Below, one piece after another: positions 1-5,391 of a stretch of DNA of 5,496 nt; the stretch's first letter is position 1; the number at the start of each line of letters is the position of its first letter. The position numbers and the translations under genes were made by a program. Source of the stretch: an uncultured Bermanella sp. Lineage in GTDB: Bacteria; Pseudomonadota; Gammaproteobacteria; Pseudomonadales; Oceanobacteraceae. The notes under the pieces were generated by a model that searched no databases, was not told where the DNA came from, and saw only the letters and a list, made by a program, of their open reading frames with translations. Location: assembly GCA_913054445.1 (NCBI GenBank), contig CAJXIK010000141.1:1-5496 (forward strand), written 5' to 3'.

Positions 1-544
1 CGCCCACAGAAAAAAGTGTCGAGGTAACCTGTTCTGTTTTTAAATCATAGAAAGGCTCTAACTTCATTAAGGGCGTTACTTTTTGTTTTTTAATAAGAAG
101 CGGATAAAAAAATGCCACCTCTGGTCGAAAGCGAAAACCATTAACCTCTTCACTGTCACGGTATTCAATTAACGGCCGCAACGAAAACCGCCAGCCATTA
201 ATTGAATCCCTGTAGGTCAGCACAGTACGCGCACGGTTATCGTGTATCTTACCGGTTGGCCGTTCCGAGAACAGACCAAAATAGCCCGCTCTCCAGCGCC
301 AGTGATCGTTTAGTTTTCCCGACACCCCAACAGAGGCCAGCTCACCATCTATGGCATCATGCAAGATGCCACCCGCCGCATACACAACGTACTCACCGAG
401 CGGCTTTGTTAGCGATAAAGAGACGAGAGAAATAGGCTCGTCCCCATTTGCCCAAGCAGGCCCGGCAGACAACAAGGCCGCCAATAGCAATACACTTTTT
501 ATTTTCTGAATGCTTGAGCCATAAATGTTAATCATTTTATGCAT
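1..544 (-). CDS. DUF2490-type secreted protein, 3' part cut off by the window edge
   Basis: An uninterrupted minus-strand reading frame runs from an ATG at 542-544 to the window edge, giving 181 residues without a stop. The N-terminus is a clear Sec signal peptide: a basic start (MHKMINIYGSSIQKIKS), a hydrophobic core (VLLLAALLSAG) and a PAWA|N cleavage site near residue 32. The rest has alternating, aromatic- and arginine-rich strands (HWRWRAGYFGLF, NRARTVLTYRD, GWRFSLRPLIEYRD, FRFRPEVAFFYPL, KLEPFYDL), as in DUF2490 proteins, which are predicted small outer-membrane beta-barrels of unknown function. Export to the outer membrane or periplasm is inferred. ATG 544 is preferred over the in-frame ATG at 533-535 because a weak AGG lies 8 nt upstream of it. 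It is transcribed leftward and insulated from the genes to its right by the terminator at 845-877. The family call rests on remembered pattern, not on a search. Confidence 0.8.
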   Translation of the reverse strand, partial: MHKMINIYGSSIQKIKSVLLLAALLSAGPAWANGDEPISLVSLSLTKPLGEYVVYAAGGILHDAIDGELASVGVSGKLNDHWRWRAGYFGLFSERPTGKIHDNRARTVLTYRDSINGWRFSLRPLIEYRDSEEVNGFRFRPEVAFFYPLLIKKQKVTPLMKLEPFYDLKTEQVTSTLFSVG

Positions 545-557
545 AATGCCAACCTGA

Positions 558-583
558 TATCCCTAAGTGGTATTCCTAAGTAA
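558..583. repeat. Two 13-bp direct repeats just upstream of the DUF2490 gene
   Basis: Two adjacent copies of TATYCCTAAGTRR lie at 558-570 and 571-583 and match at 10 of 13 positions, with CCTAAGT identical in both. They lie 14-39 bases upstream of the DUF2490 start codon, downstream of a possible -10 element. A tandem 13-bp spacing could be a regulator binding site or part of the leader; no known box is recognised. Confidence 0.4.
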
Positions 584-604
584 TATACTTGGCCCGAGCC
601 AAGT
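582..604 (-). promoter_or_regulatory. Possible promoter -10 and operator dyad for the DUF2490 gene
   Basis: On the minus strand a TATATT hexamer (582-587) could be the -10 element. No good -35 is found 16-18 bases upstream. Instead, the perfect 7-bp inverted repeat ACTTGGC-CCGA-GCCAAGT (587-604) occupies the spacer region, which suggests an activator or repressor site. The dyad has no T-tract on either side, so a terminator is unlikely. A second, shorter dyad AAGTA-ATA-TACTT (578-590) overlaps it. Confidence 0.35.
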
Positions 605-721
605 TATGTTTTAACCCTCCCCTGTCAGCGTCACTTAAATTCAACCATAAAGTGCATCATTTTTAATGGGCAGGTGAAGCAGTCATGCATCTGTAGGCCG
701 AGTATTCTCTGTGCAGAAGGT

Positions 722-735
722 GTCATGATCATGAC
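722..735. repeat. Perfect 14-bp palindrome
   Basis: GTCATGATCATGAC reads the same on both strands. It spans both possible ATG codons of the doubtful small ORF. It may be an operator-like site or chance; no regulator is recognised. Confidence 0.4.
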
Positions 736-865
736 GTATACACAGCAGACACCGAGATACCATGCCAGATACAGGCATTCATTAAAACTGTTTTTAAATC
801 AATGGATTATTGCCAGAATAGTTGGCGCGTCATATAAGCGCCATAAAAAAAGGCCACGCTGGTAA
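725..865 (+). CDS. Doubtful small basic ORF (46 codons)
   Basis: The only intergenic plus-strand frame with any translational signal. ATG at 725 follows AGAAGG with about four bases between, and a second in-frame ATG sits at 731. The product would be 46 residues, very basic, with an aromatic middle (LKLFLNQWIIARIVGASYKR) and a basic tail (RHKKRPRW). No family is recognised. Against it: the last codons lie inside the minus-strand terminator stem at 852-877, the stop is in that stem's loop, and no convincing promoter is seen. A weak TTTAAT at 662-667 is the best -10. An upstream in-frame ATG at 674 has no ribosome-binding site. Treat as hypothetical and quite possibly non-coding. Confidence 0.2.
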   Translation: MIMTYTQQTPRYHARYRHSLKLFLNQWIIARIVGASYKRHKKRPRW

Positions 866-877
866 ACCAGGGTGGCC
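845..877 (-). terminator. Strong Rho-independent terminator
   Basis: Read on the minus strand: GGCCAC, C, CTGG, loop TTTA, CCAG, C, GTGGCC, then seven T residues. This is a 6-bp GC-rich outer stem and a 4-bp inner stem separated by one C-C mismatch. The U-tract exists only on the minus strand, so termination is leftward. It ends the putative Fur-controlled small RNA. It is also the first terminator downstream of the cyclic-nucleotide-binding gene that stops at 1003. Confidence 0.85.
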
Positions 878-946
878 AAACAAGTGATTAGCTTGATGAG
901 AGAGAGTGTTGCCGTGTGAGCTACTTGCTGCGGTTCACATGACAAC
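845..946 (-). ncRNA. Candidate Fur-regulated small RNA (~102 nt)
   Basis: A noncoding minus-strand transcript is predicted from three independent signals. First, a sigma70 promoter (TTGACT, 17 bp, TATTAT) puts the start at about G946, seven bases after the -10. Second, a strong intrinsic terminator ends it at about 845. Third, the RNA folds well: GUUGUCAUGUGA (935-946) pairs with UCACACGGCAAC (908-919) at 11 of 12 positions, one of them G-U, around a 15-nt loop. A mostly unpaired linker (878-907) follows, including the pyrimidine run CUCUCUCUC, which could act as a base-pairing seed. The only ATG is followed at once by TGA, so no peptide is encoded. Fur-like boxes over the promoter suggest induction under iron starvation, the role of RyhB and PrrF. 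A GCUCACA heptamer is shared with the RyhB core, but that short match may be chance. No membership of a named RNA family is claimed. Confidence 0.7.
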
Positions 947-968
947 GATAAGAATAATAATCATTCCC
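947..968. promoter_or_regulatory. Fur-box-like operator over the -10 region
   Basis: Two overlapping 19-bp registers (947-965 and 950-968) each match the classical Fur consensus GATAATGATAATCATTATC at 14 of 19 positions and share the AATCATT core. The site covers the -10 and the adjoining spacer of the small-RNA promoter. Nothing reads rightward from here, so the target must be the leftward transcript. Confidence 0.65.
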
Positions 969-982
969 ATTAACACAGTCAA
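954..982 (-). promoter_or_regulatory. Sigma70 promoter of the candidate small RNA
   Basis: On the minus strand, -35 TTGACT (977-982; five of six consensus bases) and -10 TATTAT (954-959; five of six) are separated by exactly 17 bases. The predicted start is near 946. Both Fur-like boxes overlap its elements, which fits simple repression by occlusion. Confidence 0.75.
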
Positions 983-999
983 GAATAATTCTCATTTAA
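981..999. promoter_or_regulatory. Second Fur-box-like operator at the -35 region
   Basis: On the minus strand AATGAGAATTATTCTT (981-996) matches the Fur consensus at 12 of 16 positions; over the full 19-bp register it is 12 of 19. The core AATGAGAATTATT is typical of natural gammaproteobacterial Fur sites. It touches the -35 hexamer and lies about 33 bases from the first box, so two Fur dimers could bind side by side. Confidence 0.55.
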
Positions 1000-1002
1000 T
1001 TT

Positions 1003-1800
1003 TCAGGCGACACAAAGGGTCTGCCTGAGCACCTGCTCGTTAAGGGATTTGATGCGCCGCGACATATTATCCAGCAAGGTAATGGCGGTTTCTGGTTGGG
1101 TGCGCATGAGGCCGATAAACTGGTGCTTGGGAATCGCCAACAGCTGACAGTCTTCGCGCGCGATGACGGTGGCGTTACGCGCCTCGCGGGTGAACACCGC
1201 CATGGCACCAAAAATTTCACCCTCTAGCACCTCGCCCACGGTAACCTTATTCACCGTCACATCGGCATTACCCGACATAAGTTGATAGACAGTATCGGCA
1301 ACGTCTCCTTCGCGGATAATGACCTCGCCGGCGCTAATTTGTTGAAAGCCCTTGGGCGTAGAGACCTGCGTCGGCACATGAAAATGTACCAGCATCTCTT
1401 GATAGAGGGCCGACAAGGTCAGCAAATAATTGCTCCACCTATGTTGACGCTCGGGGTGGCTACTCACAAACTGCATGAAGTGATCGCGCTGCATGAGGTC
1501 GATTTGCACCGGTTCATCTACTTTTAGCTGGCTATGTGGCAGACCAAACACACGGTTCACCCCCACTAGGTCACCCGCTTCGAGACAGGCCACTGCCACC
1601 CCCTTGCTCATAACGGTCACCATGCCCGAACGAATGCGCCCTAGCTGTTCACAGCTAAACGAATCGAGTATTTGTGAATCGTTAGTAAAAATGCGAGGCT
1701 CGGACTCGGTCTTATAGCCTGCCATTAAGCGGCTACTTAGGGTCTGGAGGCGATCTAACAGCCCGCCAATAGATTGAGGTGTTCTACCTACAAAAAACAT
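1003..1800 (-). CDS. Cyclic-nucleotide-binding-fold protein without DNA-binding domain
   Basis: A 265-residue cytoplasmic protein. Residues 151-255 form a CNB (cAMP-receptor-like) domain: GFQQISAGEVIIREGD, a central beta roll, then the phosphate-binding-cassette region GEIFGAMAVFTREARNAT (194-211) and a C-terminal helix (PETAITLLDNMSRRIKSLNEQ). The cassette keeps Arg208 but has Ala199 where ligand-binding domains carry Glu (FGE), so cAMP/cGMP binding is doubtful. Residues about 35-130 look like a second, degenerate CNB roll (LGRIRSGMVTVMSKGVAVACLEAGDLVG). No helix-turn-helix follows, so it is not a Crp/Fnr transcription factor; a sensor or adaptor role is inferred. ATG 1798-1800 has only a weak ribosome-binding site, and an in-frame TGA nine bases upstream rules out a longer form. 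Its mRNA has no terminator of its own before the small-RNA terminator. Confidence 0.85.
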   Translation of the reverse strand: MFFVGRTPQSIGGLLDRLQTLSSRLMAGYKTESEPRIFTNDSQILDSFSCEQLGRIRSGMVTVMSKGVAVACLEAGDLVGVNRVFGLPHSQLKVDEPVQIDLMQRDHFMQFVSSHPERQHRWSNYLLTLSALYQEMLVHFHVPTQVSTPKGFQQISAGEVIIREGDVADTVYQLMSGNADVTVNKVTVGEVLEGEIFGAMAVFTREARNATVIAREDCQLLAIPKHQFIGLMRTQPETAITLLDNMSRRIKSLNEQVLRQTLCVA

Positions 1801-1872
1801 AATTAATCACACACTGCTCTGTTAAGGTCTTTTTGCCATTTTAAACATGGATGTATTACGATTACGCTAAAG

Positions 1873-1892
1873 TATTAGAAGCAACTCTAATA
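1873..1892. repeat. 7-bp inverted repeat between the two minus-strand genes
   Basis: TATTAGA-AGCAAC-TCTAATA is a perfect AT-rich dyad 12 bases past the stop of the pentapeptide gene and about 70 bases before the cyclic-nucleotide-binding gene. There is no T-tract worth the name, so it is at best a weak terminator. It could equally be an operator for the downstream gene. Confidence 0.3.
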
Positions 1893-1903
1893 GTCTAATG
1901 TTT

Positions 1904-2260
1904 TTAATCCACAACCGGTAAGGGTTGGCGTAAACGCGTGCCCTGTTGCAAAGACATGAGTATTTCCTGAGCGGGCAGGTTATCGGGAAAAAAACAGCCG
2001 CTGATCTTAGCATCGGCCAGGCTGGCCCCAGCCAGCCGAGCGCCTCGGAAGTCGATGCTTCTGAGGTCAGCTCCGCGAAAATAGGCGTTGCTGAAATCTA
2101 GGCCGCGCACGTCCATCTCACGCAGGTCGAGGCCGCGAAAATCGCAGCCGCTTAAATCACAGGTTTTTCCCTGGGCTTTAAGCTTGTTAAACTGGGGGAT
2201 ATCTTCATCGCGCAGCAATTGGTACATAGGGTCCTGGGATATACGTGGGCTCATGGACAT
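1904..2260 (-). CDS. Short pentapeptide-repeat protein
   Basis: The 118-residue product has a helical N-terminal cap (PMYQLLRDEDIPQFNKLKAQG, about 11-31), then about 12 consecutive quintets from residue 34 to 93 (CDLSG CDFRG LDLRE MDVRG and so on), then a tail (PAQEILMSLQQGTRLRQ). The quintets should fold as roughly three turns of a right-handed quadrilateral beta-helix. This is much shorter than the gyrase-protecting Qnr and MfpA proteins, so that role should not be assumed; function is unknown. No signal peptide is seen. The start is ATG 2258-2260 because AAGGAGG (2268-2274) lies seven bases upstream; an in-frame TTG at 2278 would place that ribosome-binding site inside the gene. A second in-frame ATG at 2252-2254 is possible. 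It is transcribed divergently from polB. Confidence 0.85.
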   Translation of the reverse strand: MSMSPRISQDPMYQLLRDEDIPQFNKLKAQGKTCDLSGCDFRGLDLREMDVRGLDFSNAYFRGADLRSIDFRGARLAGASLADAKISGCFFPDNLPAQEILMSLQQGTRLRQPLPVVD

Positions 2261-2291
2261 GAGCGTGCCTCCTTGCAACTGGACGTATATC
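2238..2291 (-). promoter_or_regulatory. Structured leader around the pentapeptide gene start
   Basis: In the minus-strand mRNA, GATATACGT (2283-2291) is perfectly complementary to ACGTATATC (2238-2246), giving a 9-bp outer stem. Inside it, GCTCAT-GTCC-ATGAGC (2249-2264) forms a 6-bp hairpin that contains both candidate ATG codons. The ribosome-binding site AAGGAGG (2268-2274) is held in the 18-nt strand between the two stems. Translational control by this fold is inferred. The outer repeat could instead be a DNA operator. Confidence 0.45.
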
Positions 2292-2301
2292 TTTAGCTAA
2301 G

Positions 2302-2331
2302 CTCATACGAGTAAAAGGTCAACACTATCAA
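2302..2331 (-). promoter_or_regulatory. Putative promoter of the pentapeptide gene
   Basis: On the minus strand TTGATA (2326-2331; five of six) and TATGAG (2302-2307; four of six) are 18 bases apart. They predict a start near A2294, only three bases before the outer stem of the structured leader, so the two predictions fit together. It overlaps the region that encodes the N-terminal extension of Pol II on the other strand. Confidence 0.4.
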
Positions 2332-2377
2332 CCGTCTTCCCCTACGGGGTTTTATTCTCAGCCGACACTGGCGTGAC

Positions 2378-4690
2378 GTGCAGGCTAGGCTCGTGCTCGA
2401 ATACTGGATAAGCACCGACACGGGCGCCCGTTGCCTGCGTTTCGAGCAGCAGGAAGCAGTGGCCTTCTGCCCTCGTGAGCAAGCCCAGTACCTACCCAGC
2501 TGGCCCGAGTTGCGCAGCGCGCCGGTGGCCCTCAAACATTTTAATCAAACCCCTGCGGTGGCCGTGTATGCACGCTCTTATAAGGCCCTGCGACGACTCA
2601 AGGATTACTGCCAAAGTCAGGACATTACCCTGTGGGAGGCCGACATAAAACCCAGCGAGCGCTTCACCATGGAGCGCTTCATCTTTGGCTCCCTGGCGCT
2701 GCGCGACGACAGCCAGCAAACTCTGCTGCTCAACCCCAAGATAAAACCCGCTCACTATCAACCCAACTTAAAATTATTGTCGGTGGACATAGAAACCTCC
2801 ATGGCCACCGCCAGCCAGCCCGAACAACTGTATAGCATAGGCTTTGTCGGACAGTTTAACGGGGCCAGCGAGAAGCGGGTGTTTATGCTGGGGGATGCCA
2901 GCCTGCCCCGCCCAGTCTGGTTAAGCTTATTCCCGCAATTAAAGGATTTATTATTGGCCGCCAATGACTGGCTACAGGCTTACGACCCGGACGTGTTGAT
3001 TGGCTGGCATGTGCTGGGCTTTGATTTTCGTGTGCTCGAGCGCGTCTACCGTGAACAGGGGGTGCCCTTTGCGTGGGGCCGAGGACAACAACCGGTGCGC
3101 CTGCGAGACGGGCAAAACAATAATTTTTTTTGTGACATTGACGGTCGTGTCGTCGTCGATGGCATAGATGCATTAAAGGCTGCCAGCTATCAGTTTGAAA
3201 GTTTCTCGCTGGAATTTGTCGGCCAGGCACTGTTGGCGCGGGGCAAGAAAATAGACGCTGATAAGCTAGCAGATCGCGGCCAGGCCATAGGCGAGATGTT
3301 TCAAGAGGACAAGATAGCGTTGGCCAAATACAACCTGCAAGACTGCCAGCTGGTGCTGGATATTTTTGCCCACACGCACATTTTAAATTACCTAATTCAA
3401 CGCAGCCGTCTCACCGGCCATACCCTAGATAGAATAGGCGGCTCGGTGGCTGCCTTCGAATACCTGTACCTACCCAAGCTGCACCGCGCCGGTTACATCG
3501 CGCCCAACATGGGTGAAGGCTTAGATGATTTTAAGGCACCCGGGGGCTTGGTCATGGACAGTCAGCCGGGTATTTATAAAGACGTGCTGGTGCTGGATTT
3601 TAAGAGCCTTTATCCCAGCATCATTCGTACCTTTAAGATTGATCCCATGGGTTTAATTGAGGGCTTGCTAAGCGCACCCGAAGACACCATCGACGGTTTT
3701 CATGGCGCTCGCTTTCATCGTGACAAACATTTTTTGCCCGACATGATTACCCGTCTCTGGGCGGAGCGTGAAACCGCTAAAGAAAATAAAGACGCCGCGG
3801 TGTCGCAGGCCATTAAAATTATAATGAACAGCTTTTACGGAATTTTAGGCAGCAAGGGTTGCCGCTTTTTTGATGCGCGCCTAGCCAGCGCCATCACCGA
3901 ACGCGGCCACCAGGTCATCCAAGACAGCGCCGCGTGGATCGAACGACAGGGCTATGAAGTCATCTACGGGGATACCGATTCGGTATTTGTTTACCTTAAG
4001 AAAGATCACAGCCTCAGCCAGGCACAAAAGGTGGGACGCTCTTTACAAGACCGGCTTAACCATTACTGGCGGGACCGCCTACAACAGGAATTTAAATTAG
4101 AGTGTGATTTGGAAATTGAGTACGAACGCCATTACCGGCATTTTCTCATGCCCACCATTCGTGGCAGCGAACTGGGCAGTAAGAAACGTTACGCCGGTAT
4201 CACCAGCGACGAGCAATTAATTTTCAAGGGCCTAGAAGCGGTGCGCAGCGACTGGACTGCCCTCGCCAAGGAAGTTCAAACCAACCTGTACCGCTTAATT
4301 TTTCATGGCCAAGCCTATGAAGACTACCTGCTCAACATAGTGCAAGAGGTAAAGGCGGGTAAGCGGGATCGGCAACTGGTATATAAGAAGCGCATTCGTC
4401 GCCAGCTCGACGACTACGTTAAAAATGTTCCGCCGCAAATACAGGCGGCCCGCAAGGCCGAAGTTTTTTACCAAGAGCATAATCAAAGCAGCCAGTACCG
4501 CCACGGTGGCTGGATAGAATATGTGATGACCCTAGCTGGCCCAGAGCCGCTTACCTACATACAACACCCGCTGGATTATCAGCACTATATAGACAAGCAA
4601 ATTGCTCCGGTGGCCGATGGCATCTTGTATTTTTTACAGAAGCGTTTTCATAACCTCATTGACCCACAACAGGATATTTTTTCTAGGTGA
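2378..4690 (+). CDS. polB: DNA polymerase II (family B)
   Basis: Replication-restart and translesion polymerase of family B; the 770 residues counted from GTG 2378 align along the whole E. coli Pol II (783 residues). The 3'-5' exonuclease motifs are SVDIET (Asp137, Glu139), GWHVLGFD (Asp216; His211 where Asn is usual) and YNLQD (Tyr318, Asp322). The polymerase motifs are DFKSLYPSII (407-416), KIIMNSFYG (480-488) and YGDTDS (530-535; Asp532 and Asp534 catalytic), followed by KKRYAG (602-607). The C-terminal QQDIF (764-768) fits a beta-clamp-binding motif. All catalytic acids are present. GTG 2378 is the only canonical start, but it lacks a good ribosome-binding site, and the frame upstream encodes RGFILSRHWRDV (2345-2380), matching the conserved Pol II N-terminus. 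The true start is therefore probably near 2327 (ATC after AAAAGG) or 2354 (ATT). The stop overlaps the next gene by four bases. Confidence 0.96.
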   Translation: MQARLVLEYWISTDTGARCLRFEQQEAVAFCPREQAQYLPSWPELRSAPVALKHFNQTPAVAVYARSYKALRRLKDYCQSQDITLWEADIKPSERFTMERFIFGSLALRDDSQQTLLLNPKIKPAHYQPNLKLLSVDIETSMATASQPEQLYSIGFVGQFNGASEKRVFMLGDASLPRPVWLSLFPQLKDLLLAANDWLQAYDPDVLIGWHVLGFDFRVLERVYREQGVPFAWGRGQQPVRLRDGQNNNFFCDIDGRVVVDGIDALKAASYQFESFSLEFVGQALLARGKKIDADKLADRGQAIGEMFQEDKIALAKYNLQDCQLVLDIFAHTHILNYLIQRSRLTGHTLDRIGGSVAAFEYLYLPKLHRAGYIAPNMGEGLDDFKAPGGLVMDSQPGIYKDVLVLDFKSLYPSIIRTFKIDPMGLIEGLLSAPEDTIDGFHGARFHRDKHFLPDMITRLWAERETAKENKDAAVSQAIKIIMNSFYGILGSKGCRFFDARLASAITERGHQVIQDSAAWIERQGYEVIYGDTDSVFVYLKKDHSLSQAQKVGRSLQDRLNHYWRDRLQQEFKLECDLEIEYERHYRHFLMPTIRGSELGSKKRYAGITSDEQLIFKGLEAVRSDWTALAKEVQTNLYRLIFHGQAYEDYLLNIVQEVKAGKRDRQLVYKKRIRRQLDDYVKNVPPQIQAARKAEVFYQEHNQSSQYRHGGWIEYVMTLAGPEPLTYIQHPLDYQHYIDKQIAPVADGILYFLQKRFHNLIDPQQDIFSR

Positions 4691-5391
4691 GTACTATTAA
4701 AGCAAACGATAAATCGCGCAACGCGTCATTAGACAAACTCATTCGCGCCATGTTGACGGATGCCTTCGTGAGCGTGCAACCCCTGCCACAGTGCCCACAC
4801 ATTTCCCTCTATTTAGTGGACCCCAGCACGATGGATCGCCCCTTCACCCTAGATGAGATACGCCGCATCTGGGATCACACCGCCTACTGGGCATTTTGCT
4901 GGGCCAGTGGCCAGGTACTGGCTCGCTTCATCCTCGATAACCCCCACTGGGTGAAGGGCAAAAAGGTGCTGGACTTTGGCGCAGGTTCCGGGGTGGTGGC
5001 CATCGCCGCCATGAAGGCCGGGGCCAAGCACGTCATTGCCTGCGACATAGACCCACAGGCGTTAATCAGCTGCCAGCAAAATGCAGAGCTCAACCAGGTG
5101 AAGCTCACCCTGAGCGATGACCTGTTTGCCATTAAGGATGACGACATCGACCTGCTCATCGCCGCCGACGTGTTATATGACCGCGCCAACCTCAGTTTTT
5201 TGGATACTTTTTTTAAGTATGCTCCCCAAGTGTTGCTGGCCGACTCGCGCATCAAGAACTTTCAACACCATCACTATCAAGCACTCGAGAAAATTGCATC
5301 CTTCACCGTGCCCGACCTAGACGAGTTCGATGAGTTCCGTTTGGTGAGTTTATATGAAGGCCGCGCAGAACAAGCAACGACGGTTAACTAA
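4687..5391 (+). CDS. METTL20-like class I SAM-dependent methyltransferase
   Basis: A cytoplasmic Rossmann-fold methyltransferase of 234 residues. Motif I is VLDFGAGSG (94-102), the acidic SAM-ribose residue is in ACDIDP (Asp120), DDLFAI (144-149) is the next acidic stretch, and LLIAADVLYD (156-165) is the motif IV region. The upstream segment YWAFCWASGQVLARFI (67-82) is characteristic of bacterial relatives of METTL20, the lysine methyltransferase of the electron-transfer flavoprotein beta subunit. The substrate here is not known; no ETF genes are nearby, so a protein-lysine target is only a family-based guess. The GTG start lies in the GTGA overlap with the polB stop and has only a weak ribosome-binding site, implying translational coupling to polB. 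The C-terminus ends where a 45-bp tandem repeat starts. Confidence 0.85.
   Translation: MSTIKANDKSRNASLDKLIRAMLTDAFVSVQPLPQCPHISLYLVDPSTMDRPFTLDEIRRIWDHTAYWAFCWASGQVLARFILDNPHWVKGKKVLDFGAGSGVVAIAAMKAGAKHVIACDIDPQALISCQQNAELNQVKLTLSDDLFAIKDDDIDLLIAADVLYDRANLSFLDTFFKYAPQVLLADSRIKNFQHHHYQALEKIASFTVPDLDEFDEFRLVSLYEGRAEQATTVN

Noticed and set aside
202..435. Plus-strand 77-codon open frame
   Set aside because: It lies wholly antisense to the DUF2490 gene, which has a signal peptide and family pattern; the plus frame gives a low-complexity His/Arg/Pro-rich product with no ribosome-binding site.
587..604. ACTTGGC/GCCAAGT hairpin as a terminator
   Set aside because: No U-run follows on either strand; an operator-like dyad is the better reading.
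823..843. TGGCGC-N9-GCGCCA inverted repeat as a second terminator
   Set aside because: A 6-bp GC-rich stem exists, but there is no T-tract on either strand and the strong terminator is immediately adjacent; a structural role cannot be supported.
2261..2278. Upstream TTG start for the pentapeptide gene
   Set aside because: It would put the excellent AAGGAGG ribosome-binding site inside the coding region; ATG 2258-2260 has ideal spacing to it.
2261..2377. LexA (SOS) box for polB
   Set aside because: E. coli polB is SOS-controlled, so the intergenic region was read for CTGT-N8-ACAG. The nearest candidate, CTGG at 2279-2282, lacks a matching right half, so no LexA site is claimed.
2883..3230. 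Minus-strand 115-codon open frame opposite polB
   Set aside because: It lies inside the conserved exonuclease region of polB and its composition is that of a reverse-strand shadow.
4884..5255. Minus-strand 123-codon open frame opposite the methyltransferase
   Set aside because: It is antisense to a gene with clear SAM-binding motifs, its Ser/Ala-rich product resembles nothing recognisable, and it has no start signals.
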